Position numbers and translations under genes: made by a program
Shown here: one piece after another, positions 40,290 to 48,860 of the stretch
Layout: each line of letters starts with the position of its first letter
How positions within the stretch are numbered: position 1 is the first letter of the stretch
The notes under the pieces: model-generated
Databases searched by the model: none
The model's input: only the letters and a program-made list of their open reading frames with translations
What the model was told of the DNA's origin: nothing
Assembly: GCF_001612945.1 (NCBI RefSeq)
Contig: NZ_BDBK01000012.1
Span: 310,001-374,000 of the forward strand
Direction of reading: 5' to 3'
DNA from: Nocardia inohanensis NBRC 100128
GTDB lineage: Bacteria > Actinomycetota > Actinomycetes > Mycobacteriales > Mycobacteriaceae
DNA: 64,000 nucleotides

Positions 40290-43200
40290 TTAGGCGAGGG
40301 TGCGGGTGCGGGCCTGCTGGTAGGGGCAGTGCGCGGCTTCGAAGACGGCGGCGGTGGCGAGCAGCCGATGGTGATCGTGTTCGAACAGGGCGGTGGCGCG
40401 CTCGACCAGCGCGGTGGCGATGGGGTTGCCGGACACCGCGATTCGGGCGGTATCGAGGTATTCGAGGGCGTTCGGGTGGGCGGTCAGGACGGCCGCTTCG
40501 GCGCGAAGCGCCAGGTACCAGTGACGCCAGACCCAGACCGTGCGTTCATCCAGTTCGGCCGGGTCGGCGGCCAGTTCGGCCAGGGCTCGGTCCGGGTGTC
40601 CGTGATGGAGCAGGACCAGGGCGTTGAAGACGGCGTGATAGGCGGCCCGGTGTTCGGGGGTCACGTCGAGCGCGTCGGCGATGGCGAGCCAGGTGGTACG
40701 GGCCTCCTCGTCGCCGTCGAGACCGTGGGTGAGGGCGACCGCGGCGGCCGCGGCGGCCAGATTGGGGGCGTGCGGGCGGCCGGTGAGGGTCCAGGCATCG
40801 AGGAAACGCGCACTGGCGGTACGGACTTCGGCGGCATTGCCCGCGAGCGCGTCGGCGACGAGGAGACGGGAGGTGGCGAAGTCGCCGCGCTCGGCGAGCA
40901 GCGGGAAATCGCGCAAGCGGGTGGCCCAGCGGCGGGCATTGGCCAGATCGCCGGTGCCGATCGCCGCTTCGGCGGCCTCGGCCAGCGCGCTCACCTGCTC
41001 GAGGGCGATGGCCGGGGTGGGGTCGGCCGCGGTCAGGAGTTCGACTCGGCGGCAGGTGGTTTCGTCGGTGGCGAAGGCGTCGCCGGTCCAGATCTGGGCG
41101 GCGGCCAGCGCGTCCAGGGCGGCGCTGCGGGCCAGCGGGTCCCCGGTGCGGTCGGCCAGCTCCACCGCGTGCCGAGCGCGGGAGATCGCTTGGTGCGCAG
41201 CGGTTTCCGGCTCCGAAGCGGTGGAATCGGCGGTATTGGAGAGCACTCCGCATTCGGCCAGGGCGACGGCGGCCAGCGCGGCCGGGTCGGCGCCGGCCAG
41301 CGCGCGGGCCTCGTCCAGCAGCACCGCGGCTTCGGCGAAGGGCGGTGGGGTGGAGAAGGCGTCGGACATGCGATAGATGGTGATGGCGGCGGTGGCGAGA
41401 TCGCGGGCGGCCCGCGCGGTATCGCCCGCCGCGCGGGCGGTGTCGGCGGCGGCACGGTACAGGCGGTACATGTCCTCGCCGCGCATACGGCAGCCCGCCA
41501 CCTCGGCGGCGCGGCGCAGGGCGGCGGCCGCGGCGGACGGATCGCCCGCGAGCTCGGCGGCCTGTTCATAGCGGAACTGGGATTCACTGACCAGGTTGCG
41601 CCCGAAGGTCAAGCGCGCCAGCGATATCGCCAGCTCGTAGGCTTGCGCCCGGCACTCGGGGCGGACCGCGGCCCAGGCCAGGGCCGCGCGGATATCGTCG
41701 GCGGCCGCATCGAATCCGGCGCGCCACTCACCGGCGGCGAGCGCGGAGAATTCGGTGCACGCTGCACCGGCATCGGCCGCGGGGGCGAACTCGCCACGCG
41801 CCCCACCAGCGGCAGCCGCGACGAACCCACCGCGCGCCCCACCAGCGGCGGCGGGGGCGAACCCGCTGCGCGGCCCACCCGTGGCAGCCGGGACGAACGC
41901 ACCGCGAGGCGCACCGGCGGCTGTCGGAACGGACTTCGCATTCGCTGCGCCGGGCGCGGGGGACGGACGGAATTCGATGCGCGCCCCCTCCTCCGCCGGC
42001 AGTTCCCGCTCCAATGCGGCGGCGGTCGCGGAACACCAATCCAGGTGCCGGACAAGAGCTTCGGTGAGATCACCGGTGGCTTCGAGTTGCTCGCGCGCGT
42101 ACTGGCGGACCGCCTCGGGAGCACGGTAGCGGGTGCCGCGCGCGGACGGCGTGGCGGTCAGCAAGCTCTGCTCGACCAGCCCCGCCAGCCCGTAGGCCAC
42201 CGCTCCGGGATCCAGCGGCGGGTGGCCGGCGGTCGCGGCGGCATCGGCGGTGGTGAACGGCGCGACGAAGACCGAGATACGTTGCAGCAGAGTGCGATCG
42301 GCGGGTTCCAGGAGTGCTTGACTCCAGTCGAGCATAGCGCGCACGGACCGGTGTCGTTCGTCGGCGCGGCGGCCGCCGACGAGCAGGCGCAGCGGGTCGG
42401 CGAGGCTCGCGGTGAGACCGTCCAGGCCGAGGGTGGGCAAGCGGGCGGCGGCGAGTTCGATGGCCAGCGCCAAACCGTCCAGCCGCCGGCAGACCTCGCT
42501 CACCTGATCCAGCTGCCGGGGATCCACCGGCCAGCCGAGGGCGGCGGCGCGGTCCCGGAACAGGGCGATGGCATCGGCGGCATCGTCGTCGAGGGAGAGC
42601 GGCGGCACGGTGTAGACCTGCTCGAAGGGCACCATCAGGCGCGCGCGGCTGGTGGCCAGCACCGTCACGCGCGGGCAGCGGGCGAGCAGGCGTTCGATGA
42701 ACGGGGCCGCGCCGTCGCGGACATGCTCGCAGTTGTCGAGAACCAGCAGCACATGGCGGTCGGCGAGGGCGGTCAGCACCGCATCGTCGAGGCCGCGGCC
42801 CGGCTGTTCACCGAGTCCGAGCGCGCGCGCCACGGCGGCGCCCGACATATCCGGGTCGGTCACCGGGACCAGATCCACGAACCAGACGCCATCGGCGAAA
42901 TCACCGGCCAGATCGGCGGCCACGGCCAAGGCCAGGCGGGTCTTGCCGACACCGCCGGGGCCCAATGCGGTGACATGCCGGTGTTTTCCGACCAATTCGC
43001 GCAATGCGGCCCGCTCCTCGCCGCGGCCGACGAACGAGGTCAGCGGTGACGGCAGCACCGCCGTCGCCGCGCCGGCCGGTTCGTCCCCGGCGAGTTCGCC
43101 CGCGCGTTCGGCCAGCGCCCGCCGATCCGGTACGCCGACCTTGCGCAGCAGCGAGGACACATGCGTTTCGACCGTCCGCACCGAGATGTACAGCTGCGCG

Positions 43201-43292
43201 GCGATCTCGGCATTACTGCGATGTTGCCCCACCAGGGTGAGGACTTCCGCCTCCCGCTCCGAGATACCGGCGGCGGCTTTCTGCTTCGACAC
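40290..43292 (-). CDS. LuxR-type regulator with NB-ARC-like ATPase and TPR region
   Basis: 1000 residues from GTG 43292. The LuxR-type helix-turn-helix is at the N-terminus (about 8-62: ISEREAEVLTLVG, RTVETHVSSLLRKVGV), the reverse of the usual order. A STAND-class NTPase follows: Walker A GPGGVGKT (111-118), Walker B LLVLDNCEH, and the sensor segment ATSRARLMVP. The C-terminal 550 residues are Ala-rich TPR-like helices. Between ATPase and TPR part is an insert of 4-5 copies of a 12-residue repeat (about 41785-41930 in the DNA). The signal is unknown. The gene starts 153 bp from the divergent VOC gene, its possible target. Confidence 0.87.
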   Translation of the reverse strand: MSKQKAAAGISEREAEVLTLVGQHRSNAEIAAQLYISVRTVETHVSSLLRKVGVPDRRALAERAGELAGDEPAGAATAVLPSPLTSFVGRGEERAALRELVGKHRHVTALGPGGVGKTRLALAVAADLAGDFADGVWFVDLVPVTDPDMSGAAVARALGLGEQPGRGLDDAVLTALADRHVLLVLDNCEHVRDGAAPFIERLLARCPRVTVLATSRARLMVPFEQVYTVPPLSLDDDAADAIALFRDRAAALGWPVDPRQLDQVSEVCRRLDGLALAIELAAARLPTLGLDGLTASLADPLRLLVGGRRADERHRSVRAMLDWSQALLEPADRTLLQRISVFVAPFTTADAAATAGHPPLDPGAVAYGLAGLVEQSLLTATPSARGTRYRAPEAVRQYAREQLEATGDLTEALVRHLDWCSATAAALERELPAEEGARIEFRPSPAPGAANAKSVPTAAGAPRGAFVPAATGGPRSGFAPAAAGGARGGFVAAAAGGARGEFAPAADAGAACTEFSALAAGEWRAGFDAAADDIRAALAWAAVRPECRAQAYELAISLARLTFGRNLVSESQFRYEQAAELAGDPSAAAAALRRAAEVAGCRMRGEDMYRLYRAAADTARAAGDTARAARDLATAAITIYRMSDAFSTPPPFAEAAVLLDEARALAGADPAALAAVALAECGVLSNTADSTASEPETAAHQAISRARHAVELADRTGDPLARSAALDALAAAQIWTGDAFATDETTCRRVELLTAADPTPAIALEQVSALAEAAEAAIGTGDLANARRWATRLRDFPLLAERGDFATSRLLVADALAGNAAEVRTASARFLDAWTLTGRPHAPNLAAAAAAVALTHGLDGDEEARTTWLAIADALDVTPEHRAAYHAVFNALVLLHHGHPDRALAELAADPAELDERTVWVWRHWYLALRAEAAVLTAHPNALEYLDTARIAVSGNPIATALVERATALFEHDHHRLLATAAVFEAAHCPYQQARTRTLA
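41785..41930. repeat. In-frame 36-bp tandem repeats inside the LuxR/ATPase gene
   Basis: Four to five degenerate copies of a 36-bp unit encode AAGGARGGFVPA-like 12-mers. They lie in the linker before the TPR region and keep the frame. Copy number may vary between strains. Confidence 0.6.
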
Positions 43293-43445
43293 GCCCCCAT
43301 TCTCACGCACCCGAGCGAGTGCCCGATACGTACCGAATCCGTGGTGCGTTCCGTGGTGAGCACGGATGTCCGGCACCCGCCCCCGGCCATACCGTAATTC
43401 CCATAGCAAGCAAGACATCCGAACAGCTCGAACCAAGGAGTGGCC

Positions 43446-43793
43446 GTGACCGCCAAGGGCATCAAGACGGTGCTGCATCCCGTATCCGACCTGGCCACCG
43501 CCAAGCAGATGTACACCGCCCTCTTCGGTTTCCCACCCCAGGTGGACGGCACCTACTACGCCGGTTTCGACCTCGACGGCCAGCACATCGGCCTGGTGCC
43601 CGGCGGCGGCCCGCAGGGCATGACCGCCCCCGTCACCTACTGGCAGGTCCCCGATCTCGAGGCCACCCTCGCCGAGGTGATCGCCGCCGGCGCGACGCTG
43701 AGGGAACCCATCCGCGATGTCGGTGCGGGCCGCCGCGTCGCCACCGTCACCGACCCGGACGGCAATGTGCTGGGCCTGCTCCAAGACAGCTGA
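43446..43793 (+). CDS. VOC-family (glyoxalase-like) protein
   Basis: 115 residues with the two beta-alpha-beta3 modules of the vicinal oxygen chelate fold: KTVLHPVSDLATAKQMYTAL in the first, YWQVPDLEATLAEVIAAGA and the closing TVTDPDGNVLGLLQ in the second. Such small proteins bind metal and act as lyases, dioxygenases or antibiotic-binding proteins. AAGGAG 5 bases before GTG 43446 fixes the start (an upstream GTG at 43440 overlaps that site). It is followed after 42 bp by a DUF1801-like gene and may be co-transcribed. Confidence 0.82.
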   Translation: MTAKGIKTVLHPVSDLATAKQMYTALFGFPPQVDGTYYAGFDLDGQHIGLVPGGGPQGMTAPVTYWQVPDLEATLAEVIAAGATLREPIRDVGAGRRVATVTDPDGNVLGLLQDS

Positions 43794-43835
43794 CTTCCCG
43801 ATCACCCCCTCGAAAACCCAATGGAGGCACCCGAA

Positions 43836-44282
43836 ATGACCACCGAGACCAAGACCACCGTCGGCTTCTCCGCCGATGAGCGCGCCGCCATGAAGGAGCA
43901 TGCCAAGGAGCTCAAGACCGCGGCCCGCCGCGGCGCCAAGGCTTCCAGAGCGGACGGCGAAGCCGACGTGCTCGCCAAGATCGCCGAAATGCAGCCCTCC
44001 GACCGCGCCATGGCCGAACGCATCCACGCCATCGTGAAGGCCAACGCCCCCGCCCTGACTCCCAAACTCTGGTACGGCATGCCCTCCTACGCCCGCGACG
44101 GCAAGGTCGTCTGCTTCTTCCAGTCGGCCGAAAAGTTCAAGGCCCGCTACGCCACTCTCGGCTTCAACGACATCGCCGCCCTCGACGAGGGCACCATGTG
44201 GCCCTCCGCCTTCGCCCTCCTCCAGCTGACCGCCGCCGACGAGACCCGCATCGCCGAACTGGTCAAGAGGGCAGCGGCCTGA
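43836..44282 (+). CDS. DUF1801/YdhG-like protein
   Basis: 148 residues. The N-terminal 60 are helical and highly charged (ERAAMKEHAKELKTAARRG); the rest has the YdhG/CyaY-like fold seen in DUF1801 proteins, with ALTPKLWYGMPSYARDGKVV and FNDIAALDEGTMWPSAFALL as signatures. Members are often labelled iron chaperone-like, but the function is not established. ATG 43836 is preceded by GGAGG at about 10 bases; an upstream ATG at 43821 overlaps that site. It forms a pair with the VOC gene. Confidence 0.78.
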   Translation: MTTETKTTVGFSADERAAMKEHAKELKTAARRGAKASRADGEADVLAKIAEMQPSDRAMAERIHAIVKANAPALTPKLWYGMPSYARDGKVVCFFQSAEKFKARYATLGFNDIAALDEGTMWPSAFALLQLTAADETRIAELVKRAAA

Positions 44283-44312
44283 TCCCCGCCCATGCGCGAG
44301 CTTCGAACCGGC

Positions 44313-44342
44313 ACGGGTGATCCCGACGACGTGATCACCCGT
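44313..44342. terminator. 10-bp hairpin between convergent genes
   Basis: ACGGGTGATC pairs with GATCACCCGT around a 10-nt loop, 30 bp after the DUF1801-like stop and 90 bp from the stop of the opposite ThDP-enzyme gene. No T tract. Confidence 0.5.
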
Positions 44343-44432
44343 CGCGCAGGGCGCCTGCCCACAACGACGTGAGCGAGACACCTTCGGAGCATCGCGAACC
44401 GATCATCACCGACTCGGCAGATCGGCGCGGGT

Positions 44433-46229
44433 TCACTCGCCGCGTGCCGGAAACATCTCCTGAGCCTTGGTCTTCAGGCCCTGCGTCACCATGTGCCAGC
44501 CGCCCGAATCCCCGTGCAGCACCGCCTCGGTGACGGCTTTCAGCTGCTCCCAGGTGGCGTGCGGCGGGATCGGGGGCACCTCGGGATCGGTGTGGATATC
44601 GAGCAGCACCGGATGATCCGCGGCGAGTGCGGCGTCCCAGGCCGGGCCGATCTGATCGGGGTCGTCGATGCGGAACGCGCCCAGACCGGCGCTGCGGGCG
44701 AATTCGGCGTAGTCGATATCCGGAAGCGTCTGTGATTCCTCGAATTTCGGCGCACCGCCCATGGCGCGCAATTCCCAGGTGACCTGGTTGAGGTCGTTGT
44801 TGTGGAAGACGCAGACGATCAGGCGCGGATCGGTCCAGCGGTGCTGATACCGGGCGACGGTGAGCAGCTCGGCCATCCCGTTCATCTGCATGGCCCCGTC
44901 CCCGACCAGCGCGATGGCCGGCCGATCCGGATGCGCGAACTTCGCGCCGATGGCGTACGGCACCCCGCACCCCATACTCGCCAGCGTCCCCGACAGCGAG
45001 CCGCGCATCTGGCCCCGGAAACGCAGGCAGCGCGCGTACCAGTTGGTCGAGGAGCCCGAATCCGCGGTGACGATGGCGTTGTCCGGCATCCGCTGCGACA
45101 GCTCCCACACCACCCGCATGGGATTGGTCGGTTTGGCGTCGAGCATGGACTGCCGCTCCAGCGTCTGCCACCAGCGCGCCACGCTCTCCTCGATCTCGGT
45201 GCGCCAGCCCCGGTCCGGCGACGGCGTCAGCAGCGGAATCAGCCGCGCCAGTGTGTCTTTCGCATCGCCGATGAGGTTCACCTCGGTGGGATAACGCATT
45301 CCGATCATGGTGCCGTCGATATCGATCTGAATCGCCCGCGCCTGCCCGAACTCGGGCAGGAACTGCGAGTACGGGAAGTTCGATCCGACGATGAGCAGGG
45401 TGTCGCACTGGGTCATCAGCTCGTAACTGGGCCTGCTGCCGAGCAATCCGATCGGACCGGTCACGAACGCCAGATCATCGGCGAGCACATCCTTGCCCAG
45501 CAGCGCTTTCGCCACGCCCGCACCGGTCAGTTCGGCGACCGCGATCACCTCGTCCGCGGCGGCGCGCGCCCCCTGCCCGATCAGGATGGCCACCCGCGAG
45601 CCCGCGTTCAAGATCTCGGCGGCCCGGCGGATCTCGCTCTCGGGCGCCACCACGGTGGGCGCGACCAGCTCACTCGGCGGACTGGACGGCACTTGCCGGA
45701 AGGCGTGCTCGGGACCCTGGTACCGCTCCTCCTGTAGATCCGCGGGAATGATCACCGCGGTCGGCGCGCGCCGCGTCCACGCGGTCCGGAACGCCCGATC
45801 GAGGGCATTGGGCAGCTGGTTCGGGACATTGACCTCCACCAGGTACTCCGAGGCCACATCCTCGAGCAGCACCCGCAGGTTCACCTCCTGCTGATAGCTG
45901 CCGCCCACGGCACTGCGCGCGGTCTGCCCGACGATCGCCACCACCGGGACATGATCGAGCTTCGCGTCGTAGAGACCGTTCAGCAGATGGATCGCCCCCG
46001 GCCCCGAAGTGGCCGTGCACACCCCGACCGAACCGCTGAATTTGGCGTACCCGGTCGCCGCGAACGCCGCCATCTCCTCATGTCTGGTCTGCACGAACGC
46101 GGGAGTGTCGCCGGCGCGACCGAAGGCGGCGATGAGACCGTTGATGCCGTCTCCGGGATAGCCGAAGACCTGCTCGACGCCCCACTCCCGTAGCCGCGCC
46201 ACGACATGATCGCCTACCTGCCGGCTCAT
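44433..46229 (-). CDS. ThDP-dependent enzyme, pyruvate oxidase/acetolactate synthase-like
   Basis: 598 residues with the three domains of the POX/AHAS family. The N-terminal Pyr domain has FGYPGDGINGLI and the catalytic Glu (RHEEMAAF). The central domain resembles a FAD-binding region, and the C-terminal PP domain has the ThDP/Mg motif GDGAMQMNG...NNDLNQ. It is closest in build to pyruvate dehydrogenase (quinone)/PoxB-like proteins and lacks a regulatory subunit gene nearby. The substrate (pyruvate or another 2-oxo acid) is uncertain. ATG 46229 (MSRQVGD) with GGGA ahead is preferred over GTG 46241. It stands alone. Confidence 0.85.
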   Translation of the reverse strand: MSRQVGDHVVARLREWGVEQVFGYPGDGINGLIAAFGRAGDTPAFVQTRHEEMAAFAATGYAKFSGSVGVCTATSGPGAIHLLNGLYDAKLDHVPVVAIVGQTARSAVGGSYQQEVNLRVLLEDVASEYLVEVNVPNQLPNALDRAFRTAWTRRAPTAVIIPADLQEERYQGPEHAFRQVPSSPPSELVAPTVVAPESEIRRAAEILNAGSRVAILIGQGARAAADEVIAVAELTGAGVAKALLGKDVLADDLAFVTGPIGLLGSRPSYELMTQCDTLLIVGSNFPYSQFLPEFGQARAIQIDIDGTMIGMRYPTEVNLIGDAKDTLARLIPLLTPSPDRGWRTEIEESVARWWQTLERQSMLDAKPTNPMRVVWELSQRMPDNAIVTADSGSSTNWYARCLRFRGQMRGSLSGTLASMGCGVPYAIGAKFAHPDRPAIALVGDGAMQMNGMAELLTVARYQHRWTDPRLIVCVFHNNDLNQVTWELRAMGGAPKFEESQTLPDIDYAEFARSAGLGAFRIDDPDQIGPAWDAALAADHPVLLDIHTDPEVPPIPPHATWEQLKAVTEAVLHGDSGGWHMVTQGLKTKAQEMFPARGE

Positions 46230-46373
46230 GCTGTCTCCCACTCGTCATAGGTGTCCTCGTCGCCTTCCGGTCGCGCACTGCCGCGATACCCGCGCACTCG
46301 GACCCGCAAACGCGCGCGAACCGGTGTGCACCTGCGGCGAACGGGTAGAGCCCGAAACAGGAGGTATAGGAAA

Positions 46374-46757
46374 ATGGTGGAAATGCCAGGGAATCTCGGA
46401 CCCAAGGGGTCCCCGGTTTCCAATCTGACCGGGCTCGGCATCGACCAGTTGCGGGCGGTGGTGCGTGAGCAGATCGACCGCGCGCTACGCGAAACCATCG
46501 GGCGTATGCCGGTTTTCGGCACCCGGGCCAAGATGAACGCCACGGCCGCGCTGATCGGGCTCTACAGCGGCGGCGCCGTGGTCACCGCGCTGATCCTGCT
46601 ACTGGCGCTGGCCATCCCGGCGTGGGTGTCGGCGCTGCTCGTCGGCATCGTGCTGGCGGTGGTGGCGGCGCTGGTGCGAGCGAAGGCGAAATCGTCTTCT
46701 AACGGGGCAGCAGGGGACCCAACGGCCCCAGATCGATATTCAAATCCGCTGGGCTGA
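46374..46757 (+). CDS. Holin-like / phage-holin-family membrane protein
   Basis: 127 residues. A basic amphipathic N-terminus (IDQLRAVVREQIDRALRE) leads to two adjacent hydrophobic helices (YSGGAVVTALILLLALAIP and VSALLVGIVLAVVAAL), then a charged tail, matching the phage-holin-type proteins often encoded beside actinobacterial gas-vesicle genes. The start is fixed by AGGAGGT 8 bases before ATG 46374. Its last 59 bp run antisense through the end of gvpK, so the tail after AKAKSSS is probably not conserved. A role in membrane remodelling near gas vesicles is only inferred from position. Confidence 0.65.
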   Translation: MVEMPGNLGPKGSPVSNLTGLGIDQLRAVVREQIDRALRETIGRMPVFGTRAKMNATAALIGLYSGGAVVTALILLLALAIPAWVSALLVGIVLAVVAALVRAKAKSSSNGAAGDPTAPDRYSNPLG

Positions 46758-47010
46758 GCCCGAAATGGACGCACAGCTCGTCCATGGCGTCGGCCAGGCG
46801 CATGAGCGTGGCACCGACCTGTTCGATCTGCTGATCGGACAGGTCGCCCGCATCGATCCGCCGCAGCGCCTGCCGTTCCATCAGCTGGCGGATCAGCTCG
46901 ACGATGGTGAGCACCAGCGTCGCCAGACCGCGCTCCACGGTGGCGGGATCGAGTTCGATGCGCTCGCTCGGGCTGGTTTCCCCCGGCTCGGACCGGCTCG
47001 GATCGGGCAT
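46699..47010 (-). CDS. gvpK: Gas vesicle protein GvpK
   Basis: 103 residues. The conserved core DPATVERGLATLVLTIVELI, LMERQALRRIDAGDLS and the helix ending in CVHFGLSPADLNIDLGPLG identify GvpK, a minor protein needed for gas-vesicle formation in several bacteria. It is the last gene of the gvp operon, two bases after gvpS. ATG 47010. Its 3' end overlaps the convergent holin-like gene by 59 bp. Confidence 0.92.
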   Translation of the reverse strand: MPDPSRSEPGETSPSERIELDPATVERGLATLVLTIVELIRQLMERQALRRIDAGDLSDQQIEQVGATLMRLADAMDELCVHFGLSPADLNIDLGPLGPLLPR

Positions 47011-47012
47011 GC

Positions 47013-47219
47013 TCAACCCTCCATGAGGCTGGCGACGGAGGAGATCAGGGTGCGCAGCGAAATGTGCACCAGCTCCACGTCGGCGATGGAAATGGTGATG
47101 TCGCCGGAGATCACCACGCCGCCCGCCAGCACCCGATCGATCAGGTCGATGAGCGCCAGATTCCGGTCGCGGTAGGTCTCGGCCACCGCCGGATACGAGT
47201 GCGCGATGGGCTCGCTCAT
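47013..47219 (-). CDS. gvpS: GvpA-family minor shell protein (GvpS/GvpM type)
   Basis: 68 residues that are essentially one GvpA-type fold: LALIDLIDRVLAGGVVISGD, then ITISIADVELVHISLRTLIS. Short GvpA paralogues of this kind (GvpJ, GvpM, GvpS) nucleate or cap the gas-vesicle wall. The ATG overlaps the gvpL stop by 4 bp. The letter is by operon position and length. Confidence 0.85.
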   Translation of the reverse strand: MSEPIAHSYPAVAETYRDRNLALIDLIDRVLAGGVVISGDITISIADVELVHISLRTLISSVASLMEG

Positions 47220-47971
47220 CGGATATCGCCCGCACTGCCCACGAACGAATACGGCAGCCAGGGCCCCGTCTGCTCCACCAACAGCAGCGGATGCTCCGCC
47301 AAACGATTTGCCGCCGTACGGAATTCGCCGACGCGACCGTGATCGACCAGATAGGCGGCATTGAGCAGCATCGGGGTGTCGCGGCCGGTGAGCGCGCGAT
47401 CGGTGACCGGACGGCGGCGCGCGGCCACCGAGTACGGGCACAACCCCCGGTACAGTTCGGCGGCGGCCACGTCGGCGGCCTCGCGTTCGATGCGATCGCG
47501 GTACAGGGCATCGCGGCGCAGTTTCAGGTACTCCGCGCCCGAAGTGGCCCGCGGCATGCGACTTTCGGCGGCGGACTGCGCTTGAAAGACCTTGACGCCC
47601 AATTCGATGCGCCCCTCTACCAACGACAGCGCCCGGTCCAGGTCGGCCCGCCGCTCGGCCAGCAGCTTGCGCACCCCCTCGTCATCGGCGCACAGCACCG
47701 CCAGCCGCACCGGAATGACGGCCCGCCCGTCGGCCACCGCCTCGATGACCGCATTGTGCGCATCGGCGGTGGCGGCCAGCCATTCGAAGTCGTTCAGATT
47801 GCGCTGCAAGGCATCCGCGCCGAACCGGTCCAGCGGCACGGTGCCGACCACGGCGGTCAATCCCGCCGCCGTGACACGCCGGGTCGCCTCCCCGCCGACC
47901 CCCGCCGGCGTACGCCCGGATTCGCCCCCGCGCTGCACCGCGTACACCCACACCGCGGTCTCATTCGCCAT
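47216..47971 (-). CDS. gvpL: Gas vesicle protein GvpL/GvpF family
   Basis: 251 residues. The N-terminal domain starts VWVYAVQRGG and has the ferredoxin-like fold typical of GvpF/GvpL; the DGRAVIPVRLAVLC strand is the family signature. The C-terminal domain closes with LLNAAYLVDHGRVGEF and GPWLPYSFVG. GvpF/L proteins bind GvpA and form part of the assembly complex. It is the second paralogue in the operon (the other is at 48857-49642). It overlaps gvpJ by 11 bp and gvpS by 4 bp. Confidence 0.9.
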   Translation of the reverse strand: MANETAVWVYAVQRGGESGRTPAGVGGEATRRVTAAGLTAVVGTVPLDRFGADALQRNLNDFEWLAATADAHNAVIEAVADGRAVIPVRLAVLCADDEGVRKLLAERRADLDRALSLVEGRIELGVKVFQAQSAAESRMPRATSGAEYLKLRRDALYRDRIEREAADVAAAELYRGLCPYSVAARRRPVTDRALTGRDTPMLLNAAYLVDHGRVGEFRTAANRLAEHPLLLVEQTGPWLPYSFVGSAGDIR

Positions 47972-48314
47972 CGCGGCCCTCCAGTTCCGCCAGCCGCTGC
48001 CGCAAAAGCTCGTTCTCGGAACGCAATTCGTCGATGGCCTCGTTCTCGGGCCGCTGCCCCACCGCCCGATCCCCGCGCAGCCACGGATCGCGCTCCCACC
48101 AGTCGATGCCGACTTCGCGCGCGGTCTCCAGCGAGGCCACCACCAGCCGCAGCTTGATCGTCAGCAATTCGATGTCCAGCAGGTTCACCCGAATGTCCCC
48201 GGCGATGACCAAGCCTTTGTCGAGGACGCGCTCGAGAATGTCGCCGAGGTTCGCGGGTTCGGAGCCGCCGCGCGCCTGGTTCACCGGATAGCGGCCGCCG
48301 GGAGAGAGGGTCAT
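47961..48314 (-). CDS. gvpJ: GvpA-family minor protein GvpJ
   Basis: 117 residues. A GvpA fold (LGDILERVLDKGLVIAGD, IRVNLLDIELLTIKLRLVVA) followed by a Trp-containing linker (GIDWWERDPWL) and a coiled-coil tail (AIDELRSENELLRQRLAELE). The charged tail distinguishes it from the main wall protein. The ATG overlaps the gvpO stop by 4 bp. Confidence 0.87.
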   Translation of the reverse strand: MTLSPGGRYPVNQARGGSEPANLGDILERVLDKGLVIAGDIRVNLLDIELLTIKLRLVVASLETAREVGIDWWERDPWLRGDRAVGQRPENEAIDELRSENELLRQRLAELEGRDGE

Positions 48315-48631
48315 CGCCGATCGTCTCCGATCACACAGCGCTTACCGCGCCGAATCCGGCGATAGGACAACAGGTCCCCCGTCCGGTCGAGCTCCACTTC
48401 GTACAGCGCGAGAATGTCCTCCGAGGACGGAATGTGGGTGTCCTCGAGCACCTCCACCTCGACGTGCCAGCCCTGTTCGGTGGGCTGCACGCCGGTGGCG
48501 CCCAGGGTCTGCTTGCCGGTGAGCTCGGCGATCTGCCGGACCCCGGCCCCGGCGGCCGCGGCGGCGGACAGCCGTTCGCCGTCCGCCGCTCGCGCCGAAC
48601 CCCGTGCGCGGGAACCTGATTCAGTAGCCAC
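48311..48631 (-). CDS. gvpO: Gas vesicle protein GvpO
   Basis: 106 residues. The C-terminal part holds the GvpO core: GWHVEVEVLEDTHIPSSEDI, LALYEVELDRTGDLLSYRR. The N-terminus is Ala/Arg/Ser-rich and probably disordered. GvpO is an accessory protein of actinobacterial and haloarchaeal gas-vesicle clusters, with a proposed regulatory or assembly role. It overlaps gvpG by 11 bp and gvpJ by 4 bp. Confidence 0.88.
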   Translation of the reverse strand: MATESGSRARGSARAADGERLSAAAAAGAGVRQIAELTGKQTLGATGVQPTEQGWHVEVEVLEDTHIPSSEDILALYEVELDRTGDLLSYRRIRRGKRCVIGDDRR

Positions 48632-48860
48632 TGTCGCTACCCTTCCGATTGAGCAGCCGGCTCAGCACCTCCTGCTCGGCCCGCTGGTACTCCTCCTGGT
48701 CGATTCGCCCGGCGGCCCGCGCCCGCTGCAATTCGTCGAGCTGCCGCCGGATGGCGGACATGCCGTACATCTCCTTGTCGACCTCCTCGGACAGCATCCG
48801 GGCCAGCGCCACCACCCCGCGCACGGGCAGCAGCGGCAGACCGAGCAGGGTGCCGATCAC
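48621..48860 (-). CDS. gvpG: Gas vesicle protein GvpG
   Basis: 79 residues from GTG 48860, which overlaps the gvpF stop. A hydrophobic N-terminus (LLGLPLLPVRGVVALARML) leads to a charged helix (YGMSAIRRQLDELQRARAAG) and the EEYQRAEQEVLSRL end seen in GvpG. It is an accessory assembly protein. The longer upstream frame is a read-through of the gvpF region and is not used. Confidence 0.88.
   Translation of the reverse strand: MIGTLLGLPLLPVRGVVALARMLSEEVDKEMYGMSAIRRQLDELQRARAAGRIDQEEYQRAEQEVLSRLLNRKGSDSGY

Noticed and set aside
41785..41930. Possible CRISPR array
   Set aside because: Units are directly joined 36-bp coding repeats without spacers, and no cas genes exist in the window.
40137..43049. 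970-residue open frame on the plus strand
   Set aside because: It is antisense to the LuxR/ATPase gene, Gly/Arg-rich without domains, and typical of the open shadow frames of 70% GC genes.
46374..46757. Prophage holin
   Set aside because: No endolysin, capsid or integrase genes are near; the position beside gvp genes explains it better.
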